The translations under genes and the position numbers were made by a program. From assembly GCF_029955155.1 (NCBI RefSeq), contig NZ_JAPNOZ010000007.1, forward strand, positions 425 to 64,424: a stretch of DNA of 64,000 nt. Direction: 5' to 3'. This document shows positions 43,428 to 53,507 of this stretch, in pieces (within the stretch, counting starts at the first letter, position 1; each line of letters begins with the position of its first letter). Origin of the DNA: Psychrobacillus sp. NEAU-3TGS. GTDB lineage: Bacteria; Bacillota; Bacilli; Bacillales_A; Planococcaceae. The notes beneath the pieces are model-generated. The model did not search any database. It was given only the letters and a program-made list of their open reading frames with translations, and was not told where the DNA came from.

Positions 43428-44924
43428 TTATTTATTTTTCATAGTTTCTTCTTTCATATAGTCGTTTAGCTTTTCTATATCTTCATGAAAGATACGATCT
43501 TCCGTGATTGATGGGGTTATTTCTCTTATATCCTCCCATTTCCTGAAGAGGGAAGGGGACATTAAGGTAACTCCACGATATTCTACACCTTGTGCTGCGC
43601 ATAAAGCCTCAATCGCTAGGACTCTACGTGCGTTTTGAATAATGAGTGAGGCGTGTCTTGCACCGATTGTCCCCATACTGACGTGGTCTTCTTGATTTGC
43701 AGACGAAGGGATAGAGTCAACAGAGGCCGGATGGGCAAGTGTTTTGTTTTCCGACACTAAGCTTGCGGCAGCATATTGTAAAATCATAGCACCTGATTGA
43801 AGCCCAGGTTGCGCGCTTAAAAAAGGTGGAAGTCCTTCGTTCAATTGAGGATTAACGAGTCTTTCTATTCTTCTTTCGGAAACGTTCGCAAGCTCTGCAA
43901 TTCCTATTTTTAAGAAGTCCATTGCAAAGGCAATCGATTGCCCGTGAAAGTTTCCACCTGAAATAACGGCTTCGCCATTCTCTACTATTAACGGATTATC
44001 CGTTGCGGCATTCATCTCAATCTCTAGTTTTTCTTTTACGTACTCTAATACTTGCCAACTAGCTCCATGGATTTGAGGGATACAACGTAAAGAATAAGCA
44101 TCCTGTACACGTTTCTCTCCTTGTTTAGTCACAAGTTGGCTTCCTTCAAGCCATTTTAGCATACGTTGTGCAACTTCCACTTGCTCCGAGTAGCCACGCG
44201 CTTCATGAATTGCGGGGTGGAACGCGTCGGTTATACCATGCAAAGCTTCCATTGACATAGCGGCAATCCACTCACTTTGATAGGCAAGTGTTTCCGATTC
44301 TAACCAATTTACAACGCCTTGTGCTGTCATCGCTTGGGTTCCGTTTATAAGTGCGAGACCTTCTTTAGCTTCGAGTATAATTGGTTGTAGATTGTGATTA
44401 GCCCATATTTCATTAGAGGGGATATGTTTCTCACCATCCCATACAAAGCCTTCCCCAATAAGGACTAGGGCTAAATGAGAGAGGGGAGCCAAATCCCCGG
44501 ATGCACCTAGTGAACCTTGTTGTGGAATTACTGGGTGAATTCTGTGATTTACCATATATGCGAGCCGCTCAAGTACTTCCAGACGAATACCCGAAAATCC
44601 TTTTAACAATGCATTCAATCTTAATATAATCATGGCACGTGATACTATTTCATCAAAAGGCTGACCTATCCCACAGGCATGTGAGCGAATGAGATGAAGT
44701 TGAAGTGCACGAACGTTCCCTTCATCAATGCTTACATCACTGAATTTTCCGAAGCCTGTGTTGATGCCATATACAGTTCGCCGTTCTTTTACTATTTTTT
44801 CTACCGCTTTTCTACTTTTAACAACCGCTTCTATAGCATTTTTTTCAAGCTTAACTTGTTTATTCTGATATAAAAGGGCACGCATATTTTCCAGCGTCAG
44901 TCCATTTCCTTTTAAACTAATCAT
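43428..44924 (-). CDS. hutH: Histidine ammonia-lyase
   Basis: 498 residues. The MIO cofactor triad Ala141-Ser142-Gly143 is in [24 protein letters not shown] near the N-terminus carries the catalytic Tyr. It deaminates histidine to urocanate, the first step of histidine use. Length is usual (about 505). It is the last gene of hutU-hutI-hutH, 35 bases after hutI, with only a weak SD. The order differs from hutPHUIGM of Bacillus subtilis, and hutP and hutG are not here. Confidence 0.97.
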   Translation of the reverse strand: MISLKGNGLTLENMRALLYQNKQVKLEKNAIEAVVKSRKAVEKIVKERRTVYGINTGFGKFSDVSIDEGNVRALQLHLIRSHACGIGQPFDEIVSRAMIILRLNALLKGFSGIRLEVLERLAYMVNHRIHPVIPQQGSLGASGDLAPLSHLALVLIGEGFVWDGEKHIPSNEIWANHNLQPIILEAKEGLALINGTQAMTAQGVVNWLESETLAYQSEWIAAMSMEALHGITDAFHPAIHEARGYSEQVEVAQRMLKWLEGSQLVTKQGEKRVQDAYSLRCIPQIHGASWQVLEYVKEKLEIEMNAATDNPLIVENGEAVISGGNFHGQSIAFAMDFLKIGIAELANVSERRIERLVNPQLNEGLPPFLSAQPGLQSGAMILQYAAASLVSENKTLAHPASVDSIPSSANQEDHVSMGTIGARHASLIIQNARRVLAIEALCAAQGVEYRGVTLMSPSLFRKWEDIREITPSITEDRIFHEDIEKLNDYMKEETMKNK

Positions 44925-44959
44925 TCCTATTCACGTTCTTTCTTCGTAAAGTTTCTGTT

Positions 44960-46219
44960 TTAACGAACGACCTTCAGCCCTTTTTTCCACACTGTTTTTA
45001 CGTGATTCACACCAAACAAATATTGTAGTTGCTGATAACTTTGGACGTTCCAAAGAACGACGTCTGCTTGTTTTCCAACTTCTAAAGAACCAACCTTATC
45101 TTCCATTTGAATTGCACAAGCTGCATTATAAGTAGCGGCACATAAACTTTCTGCAGGTGTGAGTCTCATCGAGATGCAAGCTAAATTCATTACTAGTGGC
45201 ATAGAAGTAGTGGGGGAGGAGCCGGGGTTGCAGTCTGTAGAAATTGCAACAGGCACCCCTGCATCAATCATTCTTCTACCTTTTGCAGCTGTTTCTCTTA
45301 AATACAGAGCCGTAGCTGGCAGTAAACAAGCAATAACTCCTTTCTCAGCCATTGCTTGAATACCTTCCTCTGTTGTTTTCAATAAATGCTCTGCAGAAAT
45401 TGCTCCTACTTTTGCTGCAAGCTCAGCTCCTTGGTATGGTTCAATTTCATCTGCATGTATTTTCGGGATAAGACCGTGCGATTTACCGGCTTCTAAAATA
45501 CGCTCGGTTTGTTCTGGTGTAAAAACTCCAACTTCACAAAAAACATCATTAAACTTTGCTAGTTTATCTTTAGCAACCAAGGGCAGCATTTCATTAATAA
45601 TGAGATCTACATAATCCTCTTCACGGTCTTTAAATGCTACGGGAACGGCATGTGCACCCATAAATGTGGGGACAATATCTATTGGATGCTCCTCTTGCAA
45701 TCGTTTCATTACACGAAGTTGTTTTAGTTCCGTTTCTAAATCTAATCCATATCCACTTTTTCCTTCAATAGTAGTTACTCCATGCGCCAAGAAAGAATCT
45801 AGTCTTTTGGAAGTTTGAATGACAAGTTCGTTCTCTGTTGCCTCGCGGGTCATTCGTGTCGTAGCATGAATCCCACCACCAGCACTCATAATATCCATAT
45901 ACGTAGCGCCTTCCAGACGCATCTCGAATTCCCGTTCCCTACTGCCTCCAAACGCAATATGGGTATGAGGGTCTACTAGACCAGGAGTTACGAGATGGCC
46001 GGTTGCATCTATGATCTCTACATCCGCTTCACTTTTCGTATAGAAAAGTTCCAATTCTTCCGTAGTACCAACTGCTTGAATTAGTCCGTCCTTAAGCCAT
46101 ATACTTCCATTTTCAATAATTGCTAAATCGCTCATTGCACCTTTTACACGGGGGCCTTCTGATTTACTTGCTAAAGTGACCAACTGCGATGCGTGCTTGA
46201 TCCAAACTGCTTTTCTCAT
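44960..46219 (-). CDS. hutI: Imidazolonepropionase
   Basis: 419 residues. Metal-dependent amidohydrolase: DPHTHIAFGGSREREFEMRL (about 83-102), KIHADEIEPY, SAEHLL and STDCNPGSSPTTSMP are the HutI signature. It opens the imidazolone ring to formiminoglutamate, third step of histidine degradation. SD GGAGG sits in the last codons of hutU, giving a 5-base gap, so translation is coupled. Confidence 0.96.
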   Translation of the reverse strand: MRKAVWIKHASQLVTLASKSEGPRVKGAMSDLAIIENGSIWLKDGLIQAVGTTEELELFYTKSEADVEIIDATGHLVTPGLVDPHTHIAFGGSREREFEMRLEGATYMDIMSAGGGIHATTRMTREATENELVIQTSKRLDSFLAHGVTTIEGKSGYGLDLETELKQLRVMKRLQEEHPIDIVPTFMGAHAVPVAFKDREEDYVDLIINEMLPLVAKDKLAKFNDVFCEVGVFTPEQTERILEAGKSHGLIPKIHADEIEPYQGAELAAKVGAISAEHLLKTTEEGIQAMAEKGVIACLLPATALYLRETAAKGRRMIDAGVPVAISTDCNPGSSPTTSMPLVMNLACISMRLTPAESLCAATYNAACAIQMEDKVGSLEVGKQADVVLWNVQSYQQLQYLFGVNHVKTVWKKGLKVVR

Positions 46220-46224
46220 TGTAA

Positions 46225-47892
46225 TTAGTCCTCCTGCTTCATCATCGGTATGTGAACCCCTTTGTCACGTGCAGTTTTTTCAGCTAGCTCATAACCAGCG
46301 TCAAAATGACGAACAATACCCATGCCAGGGTCTGACGTTAGTACTCGTTCTAGTCTTACTTCAGCGGCTTTCGTACCGTCAGCGACAATGACCATACCTG
46401 CATGGATGGAATATCCCATACCAACTCCTCCTCCATGGTGAAGAGATACCCATGTTGCACCGCCAACTGCATTTATCATGGCATTAAGTATTGGCCAGTC
46501 TGCTACTGCGTCCGAACCATCTTTCATCGCTTCTGTTTCCCGATTAGGGGAAGCGACGGAACCTGAATCGAGATGATCTCTACCAATGACAATAGGCGCT
46601 TTTAATTCACCAGAGGCGACCATATCGTTTATAATTTTTCCGAAGCGGGCGCGTTCTCCATAGCCTAGCCAGCAAATACGGGAAGGAAGACCTTGAAATT
46701 GAATTTTTTCTCGGGCCATTTTGATCCAGTTACATAAATGATTGTTATAGCTAAACTCCCGTAAAATCACTTCGTCTGTTTTATAAATGTCTTCAGGATC
46801 ACCAGACAATGCCACCCAACGGAAGGGACCTTTTCCTTCACAAAACTGGGGACGAATATATGCTGGAACGAACCCTGGGAAGTCAAATGCCCGTTCAAAG
46901 CCAGCATCTTTTGCTACTTGACGAATATTATTTCCGTAGTCAAATGTCACGGCACCCTGATCCATCATGTCGACCATTGCACGCACATGCTTTTCCATTG
47001 ATGCTTTAGCTAGTTTTACATATCCTTCTGGATCATCAACTCTCTTTTTCATAGCATCTTCTAGACTCATTTGGGAAGGGATATATCCATTTAAAGGATC
47101 ATGGGCAGATGTTTGATCTGTTAATATATCCGGAATAAAGCCACGAGTTATCATTTCAGGTAAAATATCGGCTGCATTTCCTATAAGGCCAATCGATAGG
47201 GCTTTCCCTTCCTGTTTTGCTTCTTTAGCCAAACGAATCGCTTCCTCTAGTGAATCTGTTTTGGAATCCGTGTAACCCGTTTCGATTCTTCGATCAATAC
47301 GTGATTCATCCACATCAATTCCGATGCAAACTCCACCATTCATCGTCACTGCGAGTGACTGAGCTCCCCCCATGCCACCAAGACCCGCTGTAAGTGTTAT
47401 AGTATTTTTTAAAGTTCCGCCAAAATGTTGTTTTGCAAGCTCTGCAAATGTTTCATACGTACCTTGAACAATCCCTTGAGAGCCAATGTATATCCAACTC
47501 CCAGCAGTCATTTGTCCGTACATCATGAGTCCTTTTTTATCGAGCTCATGGAAATGTTCCCATGTTGCAAATGCTGGAACTAAGTTAGAGTTTGCTATAA
47601 GAACTCGAGGAGCATCTGCATGAGATTTAAATACCGCAACTGGTTTCCCGGATTGGACAAGCAATGTTTCGTCATTTTCTAATTCCTTTAAAGAGCGGAT
47701 AATTCCATCAAAAGCATCCCAGTTCCGTGCTGCTTTTCCGATACCGCCATATACAACTAGATCATCTGGATGTTCTGCGACTTCTGCATCCAAATTGTTC
47801 ATCAGCATGCGAAGAGCAGCTTCTTGAAGCCAGCCTTTAGTATTTAATGTTGTTCCTCTGTATCTGATTACTTTTTCACTTGCTTTACTCAT
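46225..47892 (-). CDS. hutU: Urocanate hydratase
   Basis: 555 residues, an NAD+-dependent urocanase. [17 protein letters not shown], VYGGxGK-type N-terminus, [13 protein letters not shown] (NAD binding) and [18 protein letters not shown] are typical. It converts urocanate to imidazolonepropionate. First gene of hutUIH with SD AAGGAGG. The repeat copy B begins 21 bases upstream of the start codon, so the promoter must lie inside or beyond the element. No HutP terminator-antiterminator leader was recognised. Confidence 0.97.
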   Translation of the reverse strand: MSKASEKVIRYRGTTLNTKGWLQEAALRMLMNNLDAEVAEHPDDLVVYGGIGKAARNWDAFDGIIRSLKELENDETLLVQSGKPVAVFKSHADAPRVLIANSNLVPAFATWEHFHELDKKGLMMYGQMTAGSWIYIGSQGIVQGTYETFAELAKQHFGGTLKNTITLTAGLGGMGGAQSLAVTMNGGVCIGIDVDESRIDRRIETGYTDSKTDSLEEAIRLAKEAKQEGKALSIGLIGNAADILPEMITRGFIPDILTDQTSAHDPLNGYIPSQMSLEDAMKKRVDDPEGYVKLAKASMEKHVRAMVDMMDQGAVTFDYGNNIRQVAKDAGFERAFDFPGFVPAYIRPQFCEGKGPFRWVALSGDPEDIYKTDEVILREFSYNNHLCNWIKMAREKIQFQGLPSRICWLGYGERARFGKIINDMVASGELKAPIVIGRDHLDSGSVASPNRETEAMKDGSDAVADWPILNAMINAVGGATWVSLHHGGGVGMGYSIHAGMVIVADGTKAAEVRLERVLTSDPGMGIVRHFDAGYELAEKTARDKGVHIPMMKQED

Positions 47893-47913
47893 ATGAAAGT
47901 CCTCCTTCTATTT

Positions 47914-48222
47914 TTATCCCGCATTAACGGGCAGTGAGACTCCCGCTTCAAGATGTTAGAAAAGTGAAAAGATAAGTGGGAGATCAACTGCCTGTAAAAG
48001 TCTGATGAAATGATCCCAGACTAAGTACGCAACATCGTGTTGCTCCTGCGCAAAGCTCGTCGCAAAATAAAAGAGCGTTTGCAACGTCTGTGTGACCCAC
48101 ATCGTGTGGGACACAACTAACAATCAGTGGGATGACGGGGACTAAAAGCGCGACGTCCATGTCGCAACGTCCCCACTAGCACGTCCTGTGCGTCGAAAAA
48201 TCCCCTCTGATGGAAGTTTCAC
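47914..48222 (-). repeat. Long structured inverted repeat, copy B (309 bp, full length)
   Basis: Inverted counterpart of 32426-32666. On the minus strand it reads from the GGGGATTTTTCGACGCAC end to CCCGTTAATGCGGGAT just before the hutU SD. It contains several hairpins (for example GTGGGGAC with GTCCCC and CCCGCATT region with AACGGG). It keeps the 85-base segment that copy A lost. The rest, 48223-48340, shows nothing. Confidence 0.9.
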
Positions 48223-48342
48223 TTTATATCTATTCTATCTGAATCTTTCGGTAATTTAAGTGTTTTTGAGAAAAAAGTAAAAATTTCTCATCTGCTAATA
48301 GACTGTTTTATTAGCTTGGTAAAATAAAATTTTCTGACTTTT

Positions 48343-48368
48343 TGTAACTCTTCATATAACAAACCGTC
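48343..48368 (+). promoter_or_regulatory. ECF-sigma-type promoter of the DUF4349 gene
   Basis: TGTAAC at 48343-48348, a 16-base spacer and CGTC at 48365-48368 match the pattern of Bacillus ECF sigma factors (TGAAAC, 16, CGTC) of the SigM/SigW/SigX group. Confidence 0.6.
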
Positions 48369-48399
48369 TGTTTATATATAGACAAGGGGGTAGGTAAAC

Positions 48400-49284
48400 A
48401 TGAAAAAAGGGGTCTTCTATTTTCTTTTATTCGTACTTTTGGGTTTCCTTGTAGCTTGTAGTGCAGCTGAAGAAAGTAAGAGTGTTTCAGAAATGGATAG
48501 TGCAAATGATTCTGCCGCATATGTAGAGAAAGAGGAAAGTTTGGCGGTGGAAGGAGAAGAAAAAAGTGCGGAAGAACCCATTGAGGCAAATGAGCAGCGT
48601 ATGATTATTCATAATGCTATTATTCGAACGAATGTAAAAGAACTTGTAAAAGCGCAAAGTAATATCGAGCAGAAGGTGAAGGAGTACGGAGGCTATATCG
48701 TTGAGTCCAATGTATATAAAGAAGATGACCAGACGAGTAATGGTCATATGGTAGTCCGAATACCAGAAATGCATTTCGAAACTTTTTTATCCGATGCAGA
48801 AGGGGAAGCGTCAAAGGTATTAGAGCGTAACGTTACTGGTCAGGATGTTACAGAGCAATATGTGGATTTAACTTCCCGTCTAAAATCTAAAAGAGTAGTC
48901 GAAGAACGTTTGCTCACGTTTATGGAAGGAGCAGAGAAAACGGAGGATTTATTGAAAATTTCTTCCGATTTAGCAAAAGTCCAGGAAGAAATAGAAGTGA
49001 TAGTCGGTAAGATGAAATATCTGGAGAACCAGTCTTCCTTTTCGACAATTGAACTAACAATGATTGAAAATCGGGTTATTGTTCCCGGAATTGAAAATAA
49101 TGATTTAAATACTTGGGAAAAGACGAAGAGTCAGTTTGTCACTAGTACAAACGCAATACTTGCTGGTGCTTCTGCTATTGTAGTATTTTTCATTGGAAAT
49201 TTACCGGTCTTTCTAATATTAAGTGTAATTGCGTTTGCCGTGTATTGGATGATCAAAAGAAGAAGATTGGTTCAGAAACAGTAA
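48400..49284 (+). CDS. DUF4349 lipoprotein
   Basis: 294 residues. Lipobox GFLVAC puts the lipidated Cys at residue 20. An acidic linker (about 22-65) is followed by the DUF4349 domain: IIRTNVKELVKAQSNIEQKV, GGYIVESNVY, VVRIPEMHFETFL, VTGQDVTEQYVDLTSRL and a coiled coil. A transmembrane helix (about 250-282) and basic tail end it, so the domain sits outside the cell between two anchors. SD AAGGGGGT. An ECF-type promoter suggests envelope-stress control. Function of the family is not established. Confidence 0.85.
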   Translation: MKKGVFYFLLFVLLGFLVACSAAEESKSVSEMDSANDSAAYVEKEESLAVEGEEKSAEEPIEANEQRMIIHNAIIRTNVKELVKAQSNIEQKVKEYGGYIVESNVYKEDDQTSNGHMVVRIPEMHFETFLSDAEGEASKVLERNVTGQDVTEQYVDLTSRLKSKRVVEERLLTFMEGAEKTEDLLKISSDLAKVQEEIEVIVGKMKYLENQSSFSTIELTMIENRVIVPGIENNDLNTWEKTKSQFVTSTNAILAGASAIVVFFIGNLPVFLILSVIAFAVYWMIKRRRLVQKQ

Positions 49285-49293
49285 ATTAATTGA

Positions 49294-49323
49294 AAAAGCC
49301 AACTTCCATGGAAGTTGGCTTTT
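49294..49323. terminator. Bidirectional terminator between DUF4349 and ywaF
   Basis: A perfect palindromic stem AAAAGCCAACTTCCATGG and its complement has A/T runs on both sides. Confidence 0.9.
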
Positions 49324-49341
49324 ATGATAGAAAACTTTGTA

Positions 49342-50058
49342 TCACGCCAAATCATTTTGAGGAGATTTCCATTTCCGAAAGATTAACCAGACAAGAACAA
49401 AAATGCTAAAAGCGACTATTTCTAAAGAAATGATATACCAAGGATATGGTCCCAAGAAATCTAGTAAACTCCCATTAATCGGTTTTTCTCTTAAAAACAT
49501 ATAGTTACCTTGGATAAGGATATTCAGTATAAAAATGAAAGGAAAGATGATATTTAATACAAGCATAGTTTGTATAATCCCTATAAAAGTAGGTCTATAG
49601 CCTTTTACCCATAGAATATAAAAGGCGGTCAATATAATTCCGATATGCACATAAAAGAAATGTATAAATTTAAAGTCAGGGAAATGCACAATGATAGAAG
49701 GGGTTAGCACAGCTTGAAGCGCACCTCCCATGCCAGCAAAAAAGATAAAGTCATATAGTCGCTTGCTTCCAGTCCATAAGAGGAAACATGAGCAAAAAAG
49801 ACTTAAACTACATAGATGAAATGGTAATGATTCACTGAAAGTCCATATCCCATCTCGAATTAAGATAAGATGGTAGGAAATTTCCATTACCAGTAAGGAA
49901 AGTGCGTAGAAACGTTCAAAGAGAAGTGTGTGGTTAAATGGATGAGCTAATACATTTCTTAACATATATAAAAGTGATACACAGATGAATAACACTGCAA
50001 TTGCGATTAAATGTTCGAGCGAAAACAAGAAGAATGTAGTTATCGTATTTTCCTTCAC
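49342..50058 (-). CDS. ywaF: YwaF family integral membrane protein (TIGR02206)
   Basis: 238 residues with seven transmembrane helices. SLPFHLCSLSLFCSCFLLWT, FFAGMGGALQAVLTPSIIVH and LGPYPWYIISLEIVAF match the TIGR02206/YwaF family. Start is GTG 50058 with GAGGGA about 7 bases upstream. Function unknown. It is preceded by an L,D-transpeptidase gene on the same strand, 28 bases apart, so the two may be co-transcribed. Confidence 0.82.
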   Translation of the reverse strand: MKENTITTFFLFSLEHLIAIAVLFICVSLLYMLRNVLAHPFNHTLLFERFYALSLLVMEISYHLILIRDGIWTFSESLPFHLCSLSLFCSCFLLWTGSKRLYDFIFFAGMGGALQAVLTPSIIVHFPDFKFIHFFYVHIGIILTAFYILWVKGYRPTFIGIIQTMLVLNIIFPFIFILNILIQGNYMFLREKPINGSLLDFLGPYPWYIISLEIVAFSIFVLVWLIFRKWKSPQNDLA

Positions 50059-50086
50059 ATGCTATCCCTCATTTCGTCTTTCGATC

Positions 50087-50422
50087 TTATTGGTGAATAT
50101 ACACATTGGTACTCGTTGGAACCATAGAGGAAAGTTCTAATACGTCTTTGTTATGCATCCGAATACAGCCATGCGACACTTTTTTTCCGATAGATGACGG
50201 GTCATTAGTTCCGTGTATACCGTAATGTGGTTTGGATAAACCCATCCATAATGCACCAAAAGGTCCTCCGGGATCCACTTCCTTGTTAATGATAATGTAA
50301 TTTCCTGTTGGAGTAGGCGTCAATATTTTCCCAACCGCAATTGGGTATGTCTTTAATAATACACTAGCATTGTACAGCTTTAATTGCCGCTTTTTAACGG
50401 AAACATCAATCCATAGGGTCAT
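50087..50422 (-). CDS. Minimal L,D-transpeptidase (YkuD domain)
   Basis: 111 residues, essentially only the YkuD catalytic domain. [20 protein letters not shown] then CIRMHNKDV holds the catalytic His84 and Cys86 (numbered from ATG 50422). [21 protein letters not shown] is also typical. It forms 3-3 cross-links or attaches proteins to peptidoglycan. No signal peptide and no LysM domain, unlike YkuD of Bacillus subtilis, so export or spore-coat location is open. SD TAGGAG 8 bases before ATG 50422 was decisive; the ORF extends upstream without SD. Confidence 0.88.
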   Translation of the reverse strand: MTLWIDVSVKKRQLKLYNASVLLKTYPIAVGKILTPTPTGNYIIINKEVDPGGPFGALWMGLSKPHYGIHGTNDPSSIGKKVSHGCIRMHNKDVLELSSMVPTSTNVYIHQ

Positions 50423-50606
50423 AAAATCATCTCCTAATAAGTCTAGTTTTATCATATGGGGGAGATGAAGGATAAGTGTACATGACAAGAATTTGACGAG
50501 CTTAAGGAGACTTGTCCTACACCTATAGGAAAAAGTTTTAAAGTTAAATGTATTGGACAATCATTCACCTCCATATACTTTATCAATCAACTAAAGGAGT
50601 GAATGA

Positions 50607-50669
50607 ATGGCAAATCAGAAATGTAAAAAGTGCAATAAAACAGGTGCTGGTACTTGTAAATGTAAGTAA
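50607..50669 (+). CDS. 20-residue Cys-rich peptide
   Basis: The frame encodes MANQKCKKCNKTGAGTCKCK. Four Cys as CxxC and CxC with eight Lys look like a minimal Zn-knuckle. SD AAAGGAG lies 7 bases before ATG 50607, and a hairpin follows at 50730. I recognise no family. The good SD, the compact unit and the non-random composition support a real gene. The ATG at 50603 would encode only seven residues. A role in metal binding is a guess. Confidence 0.6.
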   Translation: MANQKCKKCNKTGAGTCKCK

Positions 50670-50729
50670 CGTGGATATATGATTCAATATCCAGATTATG
50701 TTTATTTCAATCTAAAAATTAATTCATTT

Positions 50730-50764
50730 AAAAAAGTCATTCTCTTAACGAGTGTGGCTTTTTT
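50730..50764 (+). terminator. Terminator after the Cys-rich peptide
   Basis: AAAAAAGTCA pairs with TGGCTTTTTT (one G-U pair) across a loop and ends in T. A lone DnaA-type box TTATCCACA lies on the minus strand at 50805-50813. Confidence 0.55.
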
Positions 50765-51035
50765 ACATTAGTTAGGAAACTATGTAAGATTTAAGATTTA
50801 GACATGTGGATAACTATTTTAAATAGCATAAGGCATGGCATGTTATTATTTGGATCGTGATATTGGGAAACTGTGCGGTAGTGAGTTGAATGAAGAGTCC
50901 ACTGGGATTTAATAGCAATCTTTCCTATAATTTATACTGTACATAAAATGATTCTAAATAAGAAACTGCTTGACGGTTGTAAACAAATTAAATAGCTTTT
51001 TTGCATTTAATTATGGATTAGTCAGCAGGTTCTAT

Positions 51036-51199
51036 TGATTGAAGCGCAAGGCGGCGACACCTGCGAGATCAGCGGGACAGGTGAGACCCCGCAGGAGCGT
51101 GCGACGAGGAGGCTCACAGCCCGCCCCGCGGTAAGCGTCCGCCTGGAGCGGAAATCAATTGCCTTTGCCGTATCTCTTTACGTCGCAGTTTCCCTATTA
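51036..51199 (+). repeat. GC-rich interspersed stem-loop repeat, copy c
   Basis: Same family as 16991-17166: GATTGAAGCGCAAGGCGGCG at the left, GTAAGCGTCCGCCTGGAGCG at the right, central GTGAGACCCCGCAGGAGCGT, tail ACGTCGCAGTTTCCCTATTA. An ORF across it is an artefact of GC content. The rest of 50770-51440 shows nothing. Confidence 0.85.
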
Positions 51200-51470
51200 A
51201 GTGAGTTGTTACATTTATCGTTCCCATGAGTTAAATTGGGCCAGAGACATGCGCTTGCGCTTTTCTTATTCAAGAACCTTTTTTACAAAAGCACAATAAA
51301 CTAATTCTACCTTGCAGAAGATTGGAAAGGGGACCTCTATAAACACCATTTGTTGTTTGAAGAGATTCGTTCATCTTTTTCAATCAGTCGAGGAACGTTG
51401 ACTAGCCTGGATAGCTTATACAAAATCAGCTAATTCTTAAAAGTATTATGTATCATAAACTTTATTCTTT

Positions 51471-51478
51471 CATACTAT
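51471..51478 (+). promoter_or_regulatory. Candidate sigma-E -10 of prkA
   Basis: CATACTAT resembles the mother-cell sigma-E -10 (CATACAnT). A GTATCATAAA stretch about 14 bases upstream is a weak -35. prkA is a sigma-E target in Bacillus subtilis. Confidence 0.4.
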
Positions 51479-51510
51479 GTATAAAATAGAGCCCTGAATG
51501 GAGGGAATAG

Positions 51511-53406
51511 ATGGATATTTTAAGTAAGGTGAAGAGCTACCGCGAAGAAGAAAATCAATTGAAGTGGGAAGGCACGTTCGAGGAATTTTTAGATATGTTG
51601 AAAGAAAGACCAGAAATTGCCCAAACTGCTCATTCACGTGTTTATAGCATGATTAAGAGCTCAGGTTTAACTGAAAGAAACGGGCAAAGAATGTATCACT
51701 TTTTCGGAAAAGAAATATTTGGGCTTGAAGCATCGCTGGAACGACTTGTGGAAGAATATTTTCATCCTGCTGCCAAGAGATTAGATGTGCGTAAACGAAT
51801 TCTTTTACTTATGGGACCTGTTAGTGGAGGGAAATCCTCCATTGTTACATTGCTAAAGCGTGGTTTAGAGCAATATTCCAGAACGGATGAAGGCGCTGTC
51901 TATGCGATAAAAGGGTGTCCAATGCATGAGGATCCTCTGCATTTAATCCCGCATCATTTGCGAGAAGATTTTGCAGAAGAATATGGGATCCGAATTGAAG
52001 GTAGCTTATCTCCGCTCAATACAATGCGATTGGAAAAGGAATATGAAGGGCGTATCGAAAATGTTTTGATAGAACGAATCTTTTTCTCAGAAGATAAACG
52101 AGTTGGTATCGGAACTTTTACACCGTCAGATCCAAAGTCACAAGATATTGCAGATTTGACTGGTAGTATCGATTTCTCGACGATTGCTGAATTCGGATCG
52201 GAATCTGATCCAAGGGCTTATCGTTTTGATGGGGAGCTAAATAAAGCAAACCGTGGAATCATGGAATTTCAAGAAATGTTGAAACTTGATGAAAAGTTTC
52301 TTTGGCATTTATTGTCTCTGACACAGGAAGGTAATTTTAAAGCTGGAAGATTCGCATTGATAAGTGCGGATGAATTGATCGTAGCACATACAAACGAGAC
52401 GGAGTACCGTTCTTTTATTTCCAATAAAAAGAATGAGGCACTTCACTCTAGAATTATCGTTATGCCGATTCCATATAATTTGAAAGTAAGCCAAGAAGAA
52501 CGAATTTATGAAAAAATGATTAAAGAAAGTGACATGACTCACGTTCATATTGCTCCGCATGCACTACGAGCTGCCGCTATTTTTTCTATATTAACAAGGT
52601 TGGAAGTACCTAAAAAACAAGGCGTTGATATCGTCAAGAAGATGCGACTGTACGACGGAGAAAGTGTAGAAGGGTTTAACGAAATTGATCTAGAGGAGCT
52701 TAAGAAAGAATCGTTAAACGAAGGTATGCACGGAATCGATCCACGTTACGTGATCAATCGAATTTCCTCCGCGATCATTCGTAAAGAAATACCATCCATC
52801 AATGCATTAGATGTATTGCGTGCATTAAAAGAAGGTCTAGATCAGCATGCATCCATTTCGCAAGAAGACCGTGAAAAATATATGAACTATATTGCAATCG
52901 CTCGAAAAGAGTACGATGAAATTGCGAAAAAAGAAGTGCAAAAAGCATTTGTCTACTCATATGAAGAATCAGCTATCACATTGATGAATAATTATCTCGA
53001 CAACGTAGAAGCATTTTGTAACAAAAACAAAATGAGAGATCCGTTAACGGGAGAAGAGATGAATCCAGATGAAAAATTAATGCGTTCGATAGAGGAACAA
53101 ATCGGTATATCTGAAAATGCGAAAAAAGCATTTAGGGAAGAAATATTAATCCGACTTTCTGCTTATGCAAGAAAAGGAAAACGTTTTGAATACAACTCGC
53201 ATGAGCGTTTAAGAGAAGCAATTCAAAAGAAACTGTTTGCCGATTTAAAAGATGTCGTCAAAATTACGACGTCTTCTCAAACGCCAGATGAAACGCATTT
53301 GAAGAAAGTCAATGAGGTTATTGCAAGGCTAGTAGATGAACACGGATATAATACTACGTCAGCAAATGAATTACTCCGTTACGTTGGAAGTCTACTCAAT
53401 AGATAA
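51511..53406 (+). CDS. prkA: PrkA serine protein kinase/AAA+ protein
   Basis: 631 residues. The PrkA N-terminal AAA+ region has Walker A GPVSGGKSS (about 102-110) and LNKANRGIMEFQEMLK (Walker B/sensor region); the C-terminal third is the PrkA kinase-like domain. Family members (PrkA, YeaG) phosphorylate or, as later proposed, proteolyse targets and affect sporulation and stationary-phase survival. SD GGAGGG. It precedes yhbH and spoVR, the same trio as yeaG-yeaH-ycgB in enterobacteria, but a terminator separates it from yhbH. Confidence 0.96.
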   Translation: MDILSKVKSYREEENQLKWEGTFEEFLDMLKERPEIAQTAHSRVYSMIKSSGLTERNGQRMYHFFGKEIFGLEASLERLVEEYFHPAAKRLDVRKRILLLMGPVSGGKSSIVTLLKRGLEQYSRTDEGAVYAIKGCPMHEDPLHLIPHHLREDFAEEYGIRIEGSLSPLNTMRLEKEYEGRIENVLIERIFFSEDKRVGIGTFTPSDPKSQDIADLTGSIDFSTIAEFGSESDPRAYRFDGELNKANRGIMEFQEMLKLDEKFLWHLLSLTQEGNFKAGRFALISADELIVAHTNETEYRSFISNKKNEALHSRIIVMPIPYNLKVSQEERIYEKMIKESDMTHVHIAPHALRAAAIFSILTRLEVPKKQGVDIVKKMRLYDGESVEGFNEIDLEELKKESLNEGMHGIDPRYVINRISSAIIRKEIPSINALDVLRALKEGLDQHASISQEDREKYMNYIAIARKEYDEIAKKEVQKAFVYSYEESAITLMNNYLDNVEAFCNKNKMRDPLTGEEMNPDEKLMRSIEEQIGISENAKKAFREEILIRLSAYARKGKRFEYNSHERLREAIQKKLFADLKDVVKITTSSQTPDETHLKKVNEVIARLVDEHGYNTTSANELLRYVGSLLNR

Positions 53407-53410
53407 ATAT

Positions 53411-53450
53411 AAAAAACAAGACTGATGGTAGCTATTAGTCTTGTTTTTTT
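53411..53450 (+). terminator. Terminator after prkA
   Basis: A 13-bp perfect stem AAAAAACAAGACT and complement with a 13-base loop is followed by T. It separates prkA from yhbH. Confidence 0.85.
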
Positions 53451-53507
53451 ATACACATTGGCAATAACTTTGGCTCTCTGGCATAAGATAAAAATAGGTA
53501 GGTGTTG

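Noticed and set aside
32426-48222. Composite transposon bounded by the inverted repeats
   Set aside because: No transposase or integrase lies inside, the contents are ordinary chromosomal genes such as sda and hut, and the repeats look like dispersed structured elements.
51035-51229. 64-residue ORF inside repeat copy c
   Set aside because: It follows the GC-rich repeat, has no SD and no counterpart frame in the other copies.
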